A DNA stretch of 64,000 nt from an uncultured Bacilli bacterium (GTDB lineage Bacteria; Bacillota_I; Bacilli_A; RF39; UBA660), in contig CALVSY010000003.1 in the NCBI GenBank assembly GCA_944359725.1, positions 1 to 64,000 of the forward strand, read 5' to 3'. The position numbers and the translations under genes are program-made. Below, one piece after another: positions 37,689-45,378 of the stretch. Numbering within the stretch: the stretch's first letter is position 1; each line of letters opens with the position of its first letter. The notes under the pieces are model-generated. The model saw only the letters and a list, made by a program, of their open reading frames with translations, was not told where the DNA came from and made no database searches.

Positions 37689-38741
37689 ATGAATATGAAA
37701 AAAACACAAGCAGATATTTTAAAACAAGAAATAAATGATTTTAGAAGTATATTAACTGAAAAAATAACAAACTGTAATCAAGTGTTTCTTATTTCACATA
37801 ATATACCAGATTTTGATTCTATAGCATCACTTGGTGCTGCATCATTAATATGTAAAAAGCATAAAAAAGCTTCTTACATAATAATAAATGATGATTATAA
37901 AGACTTATCTGAAGAAGTAATAGACATGATAGAAAAGGTAAAGGAAAAATTTATCGTAATAACACTTGATGATTATAAACAAACTAGAACTGATAATGAT
38001 TTATTAATTACCGTTGATGTTAATCAAGGATTTAGAACCGCACTAGATGGAAAATATAAATTATTTAAGGATATCATAATAATAGATCATCATAATGAAA
38101 GTGATAGTACTATTAAAACGAAAAATAAATTAATTCCTAAAACAGTGTCTAGTTGTAGTGAGATAATGTATTTTTTACTTAATCAGTATAAAATAAAGTC
38201 TTCTGATCCACGTTATTATACATTTCTTTTAGCGGGTATTTACGTTGACAATGATCAAGGAAAAAACATAAAGCTTCAAAGTACTTATGATGCTGCAAGT
38301 GGTTTATCTAAAAAAGGTGCTGATCAATCAGAGGTTGAAAGACTTTTTTCACTTGATTATGCAAGTGATAGAAGGTCGCAGAACTTACTTGATGTTGCAC
38401 TACCGGTAAATATAAATGTTATGGTTTCTGTAAGTAGTGATGTATGCTCAGAAGAAGAAATATCTAGAGCTTCAGATTATGCTTTAAACTATAAGTGTGA
38501 TGCCTCAATTGTTGCAGCAAAATTAGAAGATGGAACGTTTAAAGTAAGTGCAAGAAGTAAGGGACATATTAGTGTTGCAAACATAATGAGTGCCTTATGT
38601 GAAAATGGTGGGGGAGACATGTTTAAAGCAGCGTGTAAATATAAGTTTGTTGATGATAATATTTCTGACTTAGATAAAGCAAATATATTAAAAGAAGAAA
38701 TAATAAAAGTTCTAAGTTATGGTAAACTAAATAAGAATTAA
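37689..38741 (+). CDS. stand-alone DHH/DHHA1 phosphodiesterase, GdpP catalytic-core-like
   Basis: 350 residues. The DHH domain shows SHNIPDFDSIAS near 37 (D-x-D), VDVN near 110 and the IDHHNES signature near 133. The DHHA1 domain holds KVSARSKGHISV and ENGGGDMFKAAC. It matches the catalytic half of the c-di-AMP hydrolase GdpP, but with no membrane, PAS or GGDEF parts. The usual GGGH of DHHA1 reads GGGD here. It could act on c-di-AMP, pApA or nanoRNA. ATG at 37689 (GGAG 4 bases before) or at 37695. Confidence 0.75.
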   Translation: MNMKKTQADILKQEINDFRSILTEKITNCNQVFLISHNIPDFDSIASLGAASLICKKHKKASYIIINDDYKDLSEEVIDMIEKVKEKFIVITLDDYKQTRTDNDLLITVDVNQGFRTALDGKYKLFKDIIIIDHHNESDSTIKTKNKLIPKTVSSCSEIMYFLLNQYKIKSSDPRYYTFLLAGIYVDNDQGKNIKLQSTYDAASGLSKKGADQSEVERLFSLDYASDRRSQNLLDVALPVNINVMVSVSSDVCSEEEISRASDYALNYKCDASIVAAKLEDGTFKVSARSKGHISVANIMSALCENGGGDMFKAACKYKFVDDNISDLDKANILKEEIIKVLSYGKLNKN

Positions 38742-38743
38742 AT

Positions 38744-38770
38744 GAAGAATATTAAAGTTGTTCTTCTTTT
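38744..38770 (+). terminator. weak terminator
   Basis: A 6-bp GAAGAA/TTCTTC stem followed by four T's. Confidence 0.4.
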
Positions 38771-38778
38771 GTTTAACT

Positions 38779-38814
38779 TAGTACTTGACAATGCATAGTA
38801 CTTGGTGATATTAT
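38779..38814 (+). promoter_or_regulatory. padR promoter with direct-repeat operator
   Basis: TTGACA at 38785-38790, 18 bases, then TATTAT at 38809-38814 with TG at 38806-38807. A 9-bp direct repeat TAGTACTTG (38779-38787 and 38796-38804, 17 bases apart, each holding a GTAC palindrome) covers the -35 and spacer. PadR proteins usually repress their own promoter, so this is the likely operator. Confidence 0.65.
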
Positions 38815-38834
38815 TAAAGCGTGAGGTGATTATT

Positions 38835-39158
38835 ATTAATACCCAGTTTAAAAAGGGAGTATTAGAACTCCTTGTAATGTTAATTGTAGAAAGGAAAGAT
38901 AAGTATGGATATGAATTAGTTGAAGAGGTATCTAAAATAGTTGACGTAAACGAAGGAACTATATATCCGATACTAAAAAGATTAACTAATGAACATTATT
39001 TTGAAACTTACTTAAAAGAATCAACTGAGGGGCCACCGAGAAAGTATTATCATTTAACGGTTCTTGGAAAAGAAAGAACAGATGAACTTTTAAAAGAGTG
39101 GACTAAGTTTAATGAAAGTGTAAACAAATTCATAAAGGAGAGTGGAGAAGTTGAGTAA
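38835..39158 (+). CDS. PadR-family regulator with probable ATT start
   Basis: 107 residues if it starts at the ATT at 38835. The N-terminus of this subfamily is M-N-T-Q-F-K-K-G-x-L-E; here N-T-Q-F-K-K-G follows directly on that ATT, and GAGGTGAT, an 8-base match to the anti-Shine-Dalgarno, ends about 5 bases before it. The only upstream standard starts are a TTG inside the promoter and a GTG inside the ribosome site. PadR winged helix: DKYGYELVEEVS and EGTIYPILKRLTNEHYF. Overlaps the HAAS gene by 8 bases, the usual PadR-HAAS pair. Confidence 0.85.
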   Translation: MNTQFKKGVLELLVMLIVERKDKYGYELVEEVSKIVDVNEGTIYPILKRLTNEHYFETYLKESTEGPPRKYYHLTVLGKERTDELLKEWTKFNESVNKFIKESGEVE

Positions 39159-40617
39159 AAAAGTCTTTTTACAGAAGTTAAGAGATAGACTTAAGATATT
39201 AAATCAAGATGAAATAGAAGATATCATAGAAGAGTATGAAGGTCATATTAATGAAAAAGTAGCATCAGGAAAAACCGAGGAAGAGGCAATAAAGGATTTC
39301 GGAGATTTTGATGAACTTGTAAAAGAAATATTATCAGCTTATAAAATAAACGAAGATTATGAAAGTAAGTTAAAAGAAAAAAATGTTATCCAGGATTTTA
39401 TTGAAAGCTGCATACAATTTTTTAAAGATTTAATAAAAAACATCTCAAAAAGATCAAAGGAAGATATCATAAAATTCATATTTGAATTTTTAGTACTTAT
39501 AATATTTATTGCAATCCTAAGATTACCTGTTATGTTTGTAGAGGAGTTAGGGTGCTGGATATTTGAAAGGTTTATGTCGCCTTTTGGAGATGTATTATCA
39601 TTTATATGGAAATACATGATAGAAATAATTTATTTCGTGCTTTCTATAGTAGGAATTATAAGCTTTGTTAAGAAAAGATATTTAGAAGGTGAAAGTGTGG
39701 AAGAAAATACTGTAAAAAATAATGAAGATAAAAAAAACGTTAAAAGAGAAGAAAGAGTAAAAGAAGTAAAAAAGCCAAAGGAAAAAACTAAAAAAGAATC
39801 AAGTGGTACTTTTTCAAAGATAGTAGTTAGTATAATTAAAGTATTTTTAATATTTGTTTTATTACCAGCTATATTTAGTTTTGTAGGGGCACTTATTTGC
39901 ATTGTAATTGGTATTATCCTTTTATTTAGTGGACTTCCTTATTTCGGAATATTCCTATGCTGCTTAACCTACGCGATTTTAAATTATATATTTATAGATT
40001 TGTGCATTAGGTTTATATTTAATAAAAAGTTAAATGGAAAAGTGTTATTAACCAGCGTAGGGTTAACTGTTATATTATTTGTAATAGGTGTTGGTCTTTC
40101 GTTTAACGAAGTGGTAAACACAACGTTCGTTGATGGGGTTCCAAGTAAGTACAAAGAAATTACTAAAGAAAAAACGCAAAGATACACAGATGATACTAAT
40201 CTTACGTGCAACAATTTATATCACACCAGATGTCATTATGAAATTGATGAGAACCAAGGCGATAACATAACGGCGACGGTTACGTACTATGATTATGAAA
40301 ACAGAAACTTTGATATAACTGATGATTTAAAATACGTAAGAAAGGAAAATAAGGTATATTCTTTAAAAGATGCGTATTCTACATTTGTAAATGATTTAAA
40401 AGAAAGAAAGATTTATAATTACGCAGAATTATATCAAGTAGATGTTACCATAAAGGTAAGTAGTGCAACTAAAGAAAAATTAATTCAAAGAAGAAACGCA
40501 CTATTCTGCGAGGGAAAAGAAAATTGTTATTGCACCGATGATGGTTGTTATTACGATGATGATTATGATGAGGAAACAAATTATTTTGAAGAGTTTGATT
40601 ATTATGAAAAGTTTTAA
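39151..40617 (+). CDS. HAAS/DUF1700-type multi-pass membrane protein
   Basis: 488 residues from the TTG at 39151, inside the padR end; a GTG at 39142 is an alternative. The N-terminal HAAS domain (FLQKLRDRLKIL, EEYEGHINEK, AIKDFGDF) occupies ~1-65. Five to six membrane helices follow: two near 110-180, three at ~225-290 after a Lys/Glu linker, one near 300-320. The C-terminal ~140 residues face outside, with paired Cys (NLTCNNLYHTRCHYE) and an acidic Tyr/Asp-rich end. PadR-HAAS pairs are common envelope or antimicrobial-response modules in Firmicutes; this ligand is unknown. Confidence 0.75.
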   Translation: MSKKVFLQKLRDRLKILNQDEIEDIIEEYEGHINEKVASGKTEEEAIKDFGDFDELVKEILSAYKINEDYESKLKEKNVIQDFIESCIQFFKDLIKNISKRSKEDIIKFIFEFLVLIIFIAILRLPVMFVEELGCWIFERFMSPFGDVLSFIWKYMIEIIYFVLSIVGIISFVKKRYLEGESVEENTVKNNEDKKNVKREERVKEVKKPKEKTKKESSGTFSKIVVSIIKVFLIFVLLPAIFSFVGALICIVIGIILLFSGLPYFGIFLCCLTYAILNYIFIDLCIRFIFNKKLNGKVLLTSVGLTVILFVIGVGLSFNEVVNTTFVDGVPSKYKEITKEKTQRYTDDTNLTCNNLYHTRCHYEIDENQGDNITATVTYYDYENRNFDITDDLKYVRKENKVYSLKDAYSTFVNDLKERKIYNYAELYQVDVTIKVSSATKEKLIQRRNALFCEGKENCYCTDDGCYYDDDYDEETNYFEEFDYYEKF

Positions 40618-40645
40618 AGGTTAGAAGATGCTTCTAATCTTTTTG
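40616..40645 (+). terminator. intrinsic terminator
   Basis: A 12-bp stem with one G-U (40616-40627 with 40631-40642), loop ATG, overlapping the stop codon. Confidence 0.8.
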
Positions 40646-40651
40646 TTTTCA

Positions 40652-40660
40652 TGATATAAT
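40652..40660 (+). promoter_or_regulatory. ppa extended -10 promoter
   Basis: TGATATAAT 27 bases before the ppa ATG. Confidence 0.6.
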
Positions 40661-40687
40661 TAACATAGTAAAGAAAGGAAATGATTT

Positions 40688-41185
40688 ATGAAAAACGACG
40701 TAGTACAAGCAATAATAGAAATACCATACAGATCAAGAAATAAGTATGAGGTAGATCATGAAACAAAAAAAATAAAATTAGATAGGGTATTATATTCAGC
40801 GATGGCGTATCCAGCGGAGTATGGATTTTTAGAAGATACATTAGCACTTGATGGGGATCCTTTGGATATTTTAGTAATCGGAACAGAACCTACTTATCCA
40901 GGATGCATTGTTCCAGCAAGAGTAGTTGGGTATTTAGAGGCAATCGATAACGGAAATGAAGATTATAAGTTAATATCAGTTGTTGACGTTGATCCAAGGT
41001 ATCATGGCGTAAAAGAATTAAGTGATTTATCGCCATTTATATTAGATGAAATAAAAAACTTTTTTGAAAACTATAAGACTTTACAAAAAATAGAGGTTAA
41101 AGTAGGTAGTTATCATGATAAGAAAGATGCATTAGAATTAATTGAAAAATGTAAAGAAAGATATAAGAGGCATAATCATGAATAA
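40688..41185 (+). CDS. ppa: inorganic pyrophosphatase, family I
   Basis: Hydrolyses PPi from biosynthesis. 165 residues. Family I signature DGDPLDILV near 58-66, active-site YRSRNKYEVD near 15-24, and DVDPRYHGV. Most Bacilli instead carry the unrelated family II (DHH) enzyme, so the type is worth noting. Overlaps the next gene by 8 bases. Confidence 0.95.
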   Translation: MKNDVVQAIIEIPYRSRNKYEVDHETKKIKLDRVLYSAMAYPAEYGFLEDTLALDGDPLDILVIGTEPTYPGCIVPARVVGYLEAIDNGNEDYKLISVVDVDPRYHGVKELSDLSPFILDEIKNFFENYKTLQKIEVKVGSYHDKKDALELIEKCKERYKRHNHE

Positions 41186-41984
41186 AAAAACTGCTATAAT
41201 AATTGTAGTTGCAATATTTCTAGTTGTTTCACTAGCAGCTTACTTAAATGAAACTAAGATAAATGAGAAAATAGAAAATAACGCAGAAGAAAAAGAAGAA
41301 GATAAAGAAACAAATGCTACTAATAACACCGATGAAGAAAGAAAGGATGATGACGTTATGGATGGTATAACTTTAAATTATCAATCATCAATAAGAATAG
41401 AAAAAGACGGTAAAATAATTTATTTTGATCCTTATAAAATAGAAAGTAATTCAAATGATGCTGATTACATTTTTATAACGCATTCACACTATGATCATTA
41501 CTCAGAAGATGATATTAAAAAAATAATGAAAAATGACACTAAGTTTGTTGTAACAAGTGATTTAGAAAATAAGGTTAAAGCACTTGGCGTTTTGGAAGAT
41601 AACGTGCTTGTTGTTTATCCTAACGAAGAGCATAATATAGATGATATATCCTTTGAGACGGTACCTGCGTACAACATAGATAAAACATATCATAAAAAGT
41701 CATATAACTGGGTAGGATACGTTATTGATTTAGATGGTGTTAAGTATTATGATGTTGGAGATAGCGATGTAACTGATGAGTTTAAAAACGTATCTTGTGA
41801 CGTTATATTCGTACCTGTTGGAGGAACTTATACCATGACTGATAGTGAGGCAGCAAGCGCGGTAAACGAAATGAAACCAAAGTATGCTGTTCCTGTTCAT
41901 TACGGTGAAGTTGGATCAAGCGCTAACGCAGATAATTTTGTTAATAATTTAAATGATGATATAACAGGAGTAATTTTAAAATAA
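41178..41984 (+). CDS. membrane-anchored metallo-beta-lactamase-fold protein
   Basis: 268 residues from the ATG at 41178, inside the ppa end, with AGAGG before it. A signal-anchor helix (~5-22) and an acidic linker precede an UlaG-like MBL domain: THSHYDHYSEDD (HxHxDH) near 107, a Asp in VGDSDV near 195, and VPVHYGE near 237. The enzyme probably faces outside, which is unusual for UlaG-like hydrolases; in Bacteroidetes and Firmicutes similar proteins are annotated as Zn-dependent hydrolases of unknown substrate. TAATG overlap with the next gene. Confidence 0.8.
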   Translation: MNKKTAIIIVVAIFLVVSLAAYLNETKINEKIENNAEEKEEDKETNATNNTDEERKDDDVMDGITLNYQSSIRIEKDGKIIYFDPYKIESNSNDADYIFITHSHYDHYSEDDIKKIMKNDTKFVVTSDLENKVKALGVLEDNVLVVYPNEEHNIDDISFETVPAYNIDKTYHKKSYNWVGYVIDLDGVKYYDVGDSDVTDEFKNVSCDVIFVPVGGTYTMTDSEAASAVNEMKPKYAVPVHYGEVGSSANADNFVNNLNDDITGVILK

Positions 41985-42367
41985 TGAAAAAGGAAAAGAA
42001 TAAAGAAACTAAAAAGAAAAATAACTTATTAAGAACATTTAAAAATGGTGCTTGGGTATTTTTGAATATTTTTGGTGTTTATACATTTACGTATAAATTA
42101 CCATATTTCGTAGTTTTGGGTTTCTTTATTATATCAACTGGTTTTATCTTTTTTCCATGGTTAGATAATTTAGTTGGTTTATTTAAAACAAGTATAACAA
42201 CTAAAAATAAATGGTTTATATTTATAGTAAGTTTGTTTTTAGCGGCATATTTAATTACACCAGAAGAGACTAATTACGTAAGGTGCATATTACCAATTGG
42301 TTTAACAATAGTATTGTGGATAGGTGTTATTATTTATAGGAAATTAAAAGAAAGTTCTAAAAAATAG
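41984..42367 (+). CDS. three-helix membrane protein
   Basis: 127 residues, starting within the stop of the MBL gene (TAATG), so translation is coupled. Lys-rich N-terminus, then helices at ~22-42, ~48-68 and ~80-118. The C-terminus is basic. Not recognised. It may form a membrane unit with the MBL-fold protein. Confidence 0.6.
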   Translation: MKKEKNKETKKKNNLLRTFKNGAWVFLNIFGVYTFTYKLPYFVVLGFFIISTGFIFFPWLDNLVGLFKTSITTKNKWFIFIVSLFLAAYLITPEETNYVRCILPIGLTIVLWIGVIIYRKLKESSKK

Positions 42368-42378
42368 AACTTTTTTTA
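42351..42378 (+). terminator. intrinsic terminator
   Basis: A perfect 9-bp stem (42351-42359 with 42365-42373) followed by T's, overlapping the last codons. Confidence 0.85.
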
Positions 42379-42404
42379 ATGCTATTTTAATTAAAAATAA
42401 ATAA

Positions 42405-42413
42405 TGTTATAAT
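42405..42413 (+). promoter_or_regulatory. extended -10 promoter
   Basis: TGTTATAAT 23 bases before the CinA-like start. Confidence 0.6.
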
Positions 42414-42436
42414 TATAAATGAAAAGGGAAGATAAA

Positions 42437-42904
42437 ATGTTAAATTATATAGTAGAACAATTAACTAAGAAAAAGAAAACGATATCTACGATGGAGTCAT
42501 GTACCGGTGGTGCTTTAGCAAACGAGATTACTAACGTGGAAGGTGCATCAGATATATTTAAGTTTTCGGCGGTTACTTATTCTAATCGGTTTAAGATAAA
42601 AATGGGAGTATCTAAAGATGTGATTGATAAATACTCGGTATATAGCATGGAGGCTGCTTGTGAAATGAGCTATAACATATCAAAGTTTACTAATAGTAAT
42701 TATGGTGTTGGTATAACAGGCAAGTTTGGAAACGCCTATAAAGAAAATTTATATGGTGATAATTATACCGTGTTTATTAGTATTTATGATAAGGATAATA
42801 ACAAGTTTTATAATGATACGGTAAAAGCTGTAAAACAAAACAGAAAAGAAAATAAGATGCTTGTAATTAAAAAAGTAAATGATATGTTACTTAAAATAAT
42901 ATAA
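42437..42904 (+). CDS. CinA C-terminal-domain protein (NMN amidase-like)
   Basis: 155 residues from the ATG at 42437 after AAGGGAAG; an ATG at 42419 would fall at the transcript start. STMESCTGGALANEIT near 17-32 and VGITGKFG near 98 are hallmarks of the CinA C-terminal/PncC family, which deamidates nicotinamide mononucleotide. The stand-alone form lacks the MoaB-like N-terminal half. Next to nadK, consistent with NAD metabolism. Confidence 0.85.
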   Translation: MLNYIVEQLTKKKKTISTMESCTGGALANEITNVEGASDIFKFSAVTYSNRFKIKMGVSKDVIDKYSVYSMEAACEMSYNISKFTNSNYGVGITGKFGNAYKENLYGDNYTVFISIYDKDNNKFYNDTVKAVKQNRKENKMLVIKKVNDMLLKII

Positions 42905-42924
42905 TTTAATAGGGAGTGTTAGGT

Positions 42925-43722
42925 ATGGAAAGTATAAGAAGTTTTAAATTATTTAGTAATAATAACGAAAAATCTGAAATGGTAGAAGAAAAAGTAAGGG
43001 AAAAGTTAACAAAAAATGAATTTGTTGAAAAAGAAAGTGGCTATGATTTAGCGATTGCAATCGGCGGGGATGGCTCGTTTTTAAGAATGGTAAAGCAAAC
43101 TAATTTTAATAGTAGCATTTTATATGTTGGAGTAAATGCTGGTACTCTTGGTTTTGCGCAAGAAGTAGAATTAAATGACATAGATGAATTTATTGAAGAA
43201 TTAAAAAATAATAATTATAAAGTAGATAGTATAGGTATTCAAGAAACAAAGGTTATAACGGATAAGGGGGATTCTAATTTTTACTCATTAAACGAAATAG
43301 TTGTAAGACAAAAGGATCTTAATACGATGGTTGTAAACGTAAAGATAGATGACGTGTTTTTAGAAAAATTTATTGGTGATGGACTTTTGGTTGCTACATC
43401 ATTTGGATCTACTGCGTATAATTTAAGTTTTGGAGGAAGTATAGTTTATAATACTTTTCATACTTTACAATTAACACCTATTGCACCTTTAAATAACAAA
43501 TCATATCATAATTTATTAAATTCTGTTGTACTTCCAGAAGATAAAGTAATTACTTTATTTCCGGTAAGTAGTAATGACTTACTTATAACGGTAGATGGTG
43601 AAAACAAATTCTATGATAATGTTAATCAAATTAAAACCGTTGTTAATAAAAAAAGAATAAAGTGCTTAAGAAGAAAAGACTATGACTTTTCTAAGAAAAT
43701 AAATGAGAAGTTTTTAAAATAG
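42925..43722 (+). CDS. nadK: NAD kinase
   Basis: Phosphorylates NAD to NADP. 266 residues from the ATG at 42925 (AGGGAG upstream). Motifs AIGGDGSFLRM near 50, GTLGFAQE near 75, the GDGLLVATSFGSTAYNLSFGG segment near 153, and VDGE near 226. Full length. Probably in one transcript with the CinA-like gene (20-base gap). Confidence 0.95.
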   Translation: MESIRSFKLFSNNNEKSEMVEEKVREKLTKNEFVEKESGYDLAIAIGGDGSFLRMVKQTNFNSSILYVGVNAGTLGFAQEVELNDIDEFIEELKNNNYKVDSIGIQETKVITDKGDSNFYSLNEIVVRQKDLNTMVVNVKIDDVFLEKFIGDGLLVATSFGSTAYNLSFGGSIVYNTFHTLQLTPIAPLNNKSYHNLLNSVVLPEDKVITLFPVSSNDLLITVDGENKFYDNVNQIKTVVNKKRIKCLRRKDYDFSKKINEKFLK

Positions 43723-43725
43723 TTA

Positions 43726-43734
43726 TGATATAAT
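43726..43734 (+). promoter_or_regulatory. mnmA extended -10 promoter
   Basis: TGATATAAT; the 5' UTR to mnmA is then about 100 bases with no clear structure. Confidence 0.55.
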
Positions 43735-43843
43735 ATGTTTTGTTTTAGAAGAAGTACAAAAAGTTTAAATAAGAAATTATTTGATTTGATATTTAAAATA
43801 ATAATAAACAGAATAGAAAGTAAAGAAATTGGAAGTGTTAATT

Positions 43844-44887
43844 ATGAATAAAAAAGTAGTTGTTGGAATAAGCGGTGGTGTTGATTCAGCAGTTGCGGCC
43901 GTTCTTTTAAAAAATAAGGGATACGAAGTTATTGGTGTAACATTCGTTTTTACTGATGATTTTGATTCAAAAGATGCAAGGTTAGTGTGTGAAAAATTAG
44001 ATATAGAGCACCACGTAATAGATTATAAAAAAGAGTTTAAAGAAAAGGTAATAGATAAGTTTATTAGTGATTATAAAAAGGGTATAACTCCAAATCCTTG
44101 CATTATGTGTAACAGATACGTTAAGTTTAAGTTTTTGTATGATGCTAGTGTAAAGTTTAATGCAGATTATATCGCAACTGGTCATTATGCAAAGGTAATA
44201 GATAACCATTTATATAAAAGTAGCGATTTAAATAAAGATCAAACATACTTTTTATGTGAACTTACAAAAGAAGAATTATCAAAGGTATTATTTCCTTTAG
44301 AAGGTATTTCTAAAGATGAGGTAAGAAAAATTGCAAGTGATGTTGGACTTGTTAATGCTAACAAAAAAGATTCAACTGACGTTTGTTTTATAACTAATAA
44401 TTTTAAAAATTATATAAATGATGCTATTAAGGATAAAAAGGGCGATGTAATAGATATTACTTCAATGAAAAAAATAGGAGAGCATAACGGATTATCGAGG
44501 TTTACAATTGGTCAAAGGAAAGGACTTAACATCGGAGGCGCAAGCGATAGAATGTTTGTTGTTGGAAAAGACATGGATAAAAACATTTTATATGTTGCGG
44601 TGGGAAGCAACACCGATTACTTACTATCTGATTCATGTGTTTTAGATAATGTTAACTTATTTAATGATGATATTAATTGTGATAATCTAACGGCAAAATT
44701 TAGGTATAGACAAACTGAGGTGCCAGTAAAAGTAGAGAAAATTAATGATAAATTATTAGTTAAATATGATAATGTTAAATCAGTTGCACCAGGACAAATA
44801 TGCGCCATTTATAAAGATGATGAATGCATCGGTGGAGGTATAATAACAGAGGTTATGAAAGATGGTAAAAAATTATGGTATTTATAA
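43844..44887 (+). CDS. mnmA: tRNA-specific 2-thiouridylase
   Basis: Thiolates U34 of Lys, Glu and Gln tRNAs. 347 residues, from the ATG at 43844 (GGAAGTG upstream). PP-loop GISGGVDSAVAAVLL near 6-20; catalytic Cys pair in PNPCIMCN near 88 and STDVCFI near 182; FTIGQRKGL near 222. About 20-30 residues shorter than B. subtilis MnmA, mainly in loops. Confidence 0.95.
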   Translation: MNKKVVVGISGGVDSAVAAVLLKNKGYEVIGVTFVFTDDFDSKDARLVCEKLDIEHHVIDYKKEFKEKVIDKFISDYKKGITPNPCIMCNRYVKFKFLYDASVKFNADYIATGHYAKVIDNHLYKSSDLNKDQTYFLCELTKEELSKVLFPLEGISKDEVRKIASDVGLVNANKKDSTDVCFITNNFKNYINDAIKDKKGDVIDITSMKKIGEHNGLSRFTIGQRKGLNIGGASDRMFVVGKDMDKNILYVAVGSNTDYLLSDSCVLDNVNLFNDDINCDNLTAKFRYRQTEVPVKVEKINDKLLVKYDNVKSVAPGQICAIYKDDECIGGGIITEVMKDGKKLWYL

Positions 44888-44904
44888 AATCATAATTTTT
44901 TTAA
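44869..44904 (+). terminator. mnmA terminator
   Basis: A 9-bp stem (44869-44877 with 44891-44899) with a 13-base loop containing the stop codon, followed by T's. Confidence 0.65.
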
Positions 44905-45016
44905 TTTGTGTAATTTATACAAAAATAGAATTTTTGATATTATGACAGTTACAAAAAATAATAAATTATTATATAAAAATTTGATTTTTGTAAATAAAAA
45001 TATGCTAAAAGTCATT
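44905..45016. other. AT-rich gap with no gene seen
   Basis: Very AT-rich with short palindromes (AATAATAAATTATT). I see no gene or clear site before the toxin promoter. Confidence 0.5.
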
Positions 45017-45045
45017 TTGCATTATATTTTCATATGTGATATTAT
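45017..45045 (+). promoter_or_regulatory. toxin mRNA promoter
   Basis: TTGCAT at 45017-45022, exactly 17 bases, then TATTAT at 45040-45045 with TG at 45037-45038. Predicted start near 45052. Confidence 0.75.
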
Positions 45046-45069
45046 GCATTTGGAGCATTTATAGTTTGG

Positions 45070-45232
45070 GTGTCAGCCTCTTAATTCTTGAAAGGAATAG
45101 GAGGTGATAGATGAATGAAAAAACGAATCTTTGTAATCAAAGTATTTTGTTACATCACCATCATTTTATCACTCTTATTAGCAATAATAATAGTAATAAA
45201 AAAATGACACCAGCTTTAAACTAGTGTCAGCC
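45070..45232 (+). repeat. 9-bp direct repeat in the toxin mRNA
   Basis: GTGTCAGCC occurs at 45070-45078 in the leader and at 45224-45232 in the 3' region. TTTGGG at 45065-45070 can also pair with CCCAAA at 45231-45236, joining the two ends of the mRNA. Confidence 0.75.
45115..45207 (+). CDS. small hydrophobic type I toxin-like peptide
   Basis: 30 residues: basic start (MKKRIFVIKVF), one membrane helix (YITIILSLLLAIIIVI) and KK at the end, ending at TGA. The frame starts at ATG 45115; another ATG at 45111 in a different frame gives a non-hydrophobic His/Asn peptide. GGAGGTGAT at 45100-45108 serves either. Size, topology, strong promoter, ~60-base leader and overlapping antisense RNA are those of Fst/TxpA-like type I toxins, which damage the membrane when the antitoxin RNA is lost. 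No sequence-family match is claimed. Confidence 0.65.
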   Translation: MKKRIFVIKVFCYITIILSLLLAIIIVIKK

Positions 45233-45296
45233 CAAATTTAGGTTGGCATTCAAACGATATGAATGCTCCTCTTTTATTTTATGAAGTTTCCTTCAT
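45198..45296 (-). ncRNA. antisense RNA, probable antitoxin
   Basis: On the minus strand a promoter (45303-45331) faces the toxin gene. The transcript would end at the hairpin 45205-45213/45221-45229, followed on that strand by seven T's (45198-45204), right over the toxin stop codon. This ~99-base RNA is complementary to the 3' half of the toxin mRNA and, through the direct repeat, to its leader. Confidence 0.65.
45246..45277 (+). terminator. toxin mRNA 3' hairpin
   Basis: A 6-bp stem GCATTC/GAATGC (45246-45251 with 45261-45266) followed by a T-rich stretch. The likely end of the toxin transcript. Confidence 0.55.
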
Positions 45297-45302
45297 CTAC
45301 AT

Positions 45303-45331
45303 ACATAATAACATAAATTTAATTAATAATC
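45303..45331 (-). promoter_or_regulatory. antitoxin RNA promoter
   Basis: Reading the minus strand: TTGATT (45331-45326), exactly 17 bases, TATTAT (45308-45303), with TG one base upstream of the -10. Confidence 0.7.
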
Positions 45332-45347
45332 AATTCTTTAATTTTAT

Positions 45348-45353
45348 AGTATA
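45348..45353 (+). promoter_or_regulatory. rhomboid -10 element
   Basis: TATAAT 25 bases before the rhomboid ATG; no clear -35. Confidence 0.5.
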
Positions 45354-45378
45354 ATGGTTTTAGTAAAGGTGAGGTTAT

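Noticed and set aside
45111-45223. Alternative small peptide from ATG 45111 with His and Asn runs
   Set aside because: Same ribosome site, but the composition is not protein-like, whereas the overlapping frame gives a classic membrane peptide.
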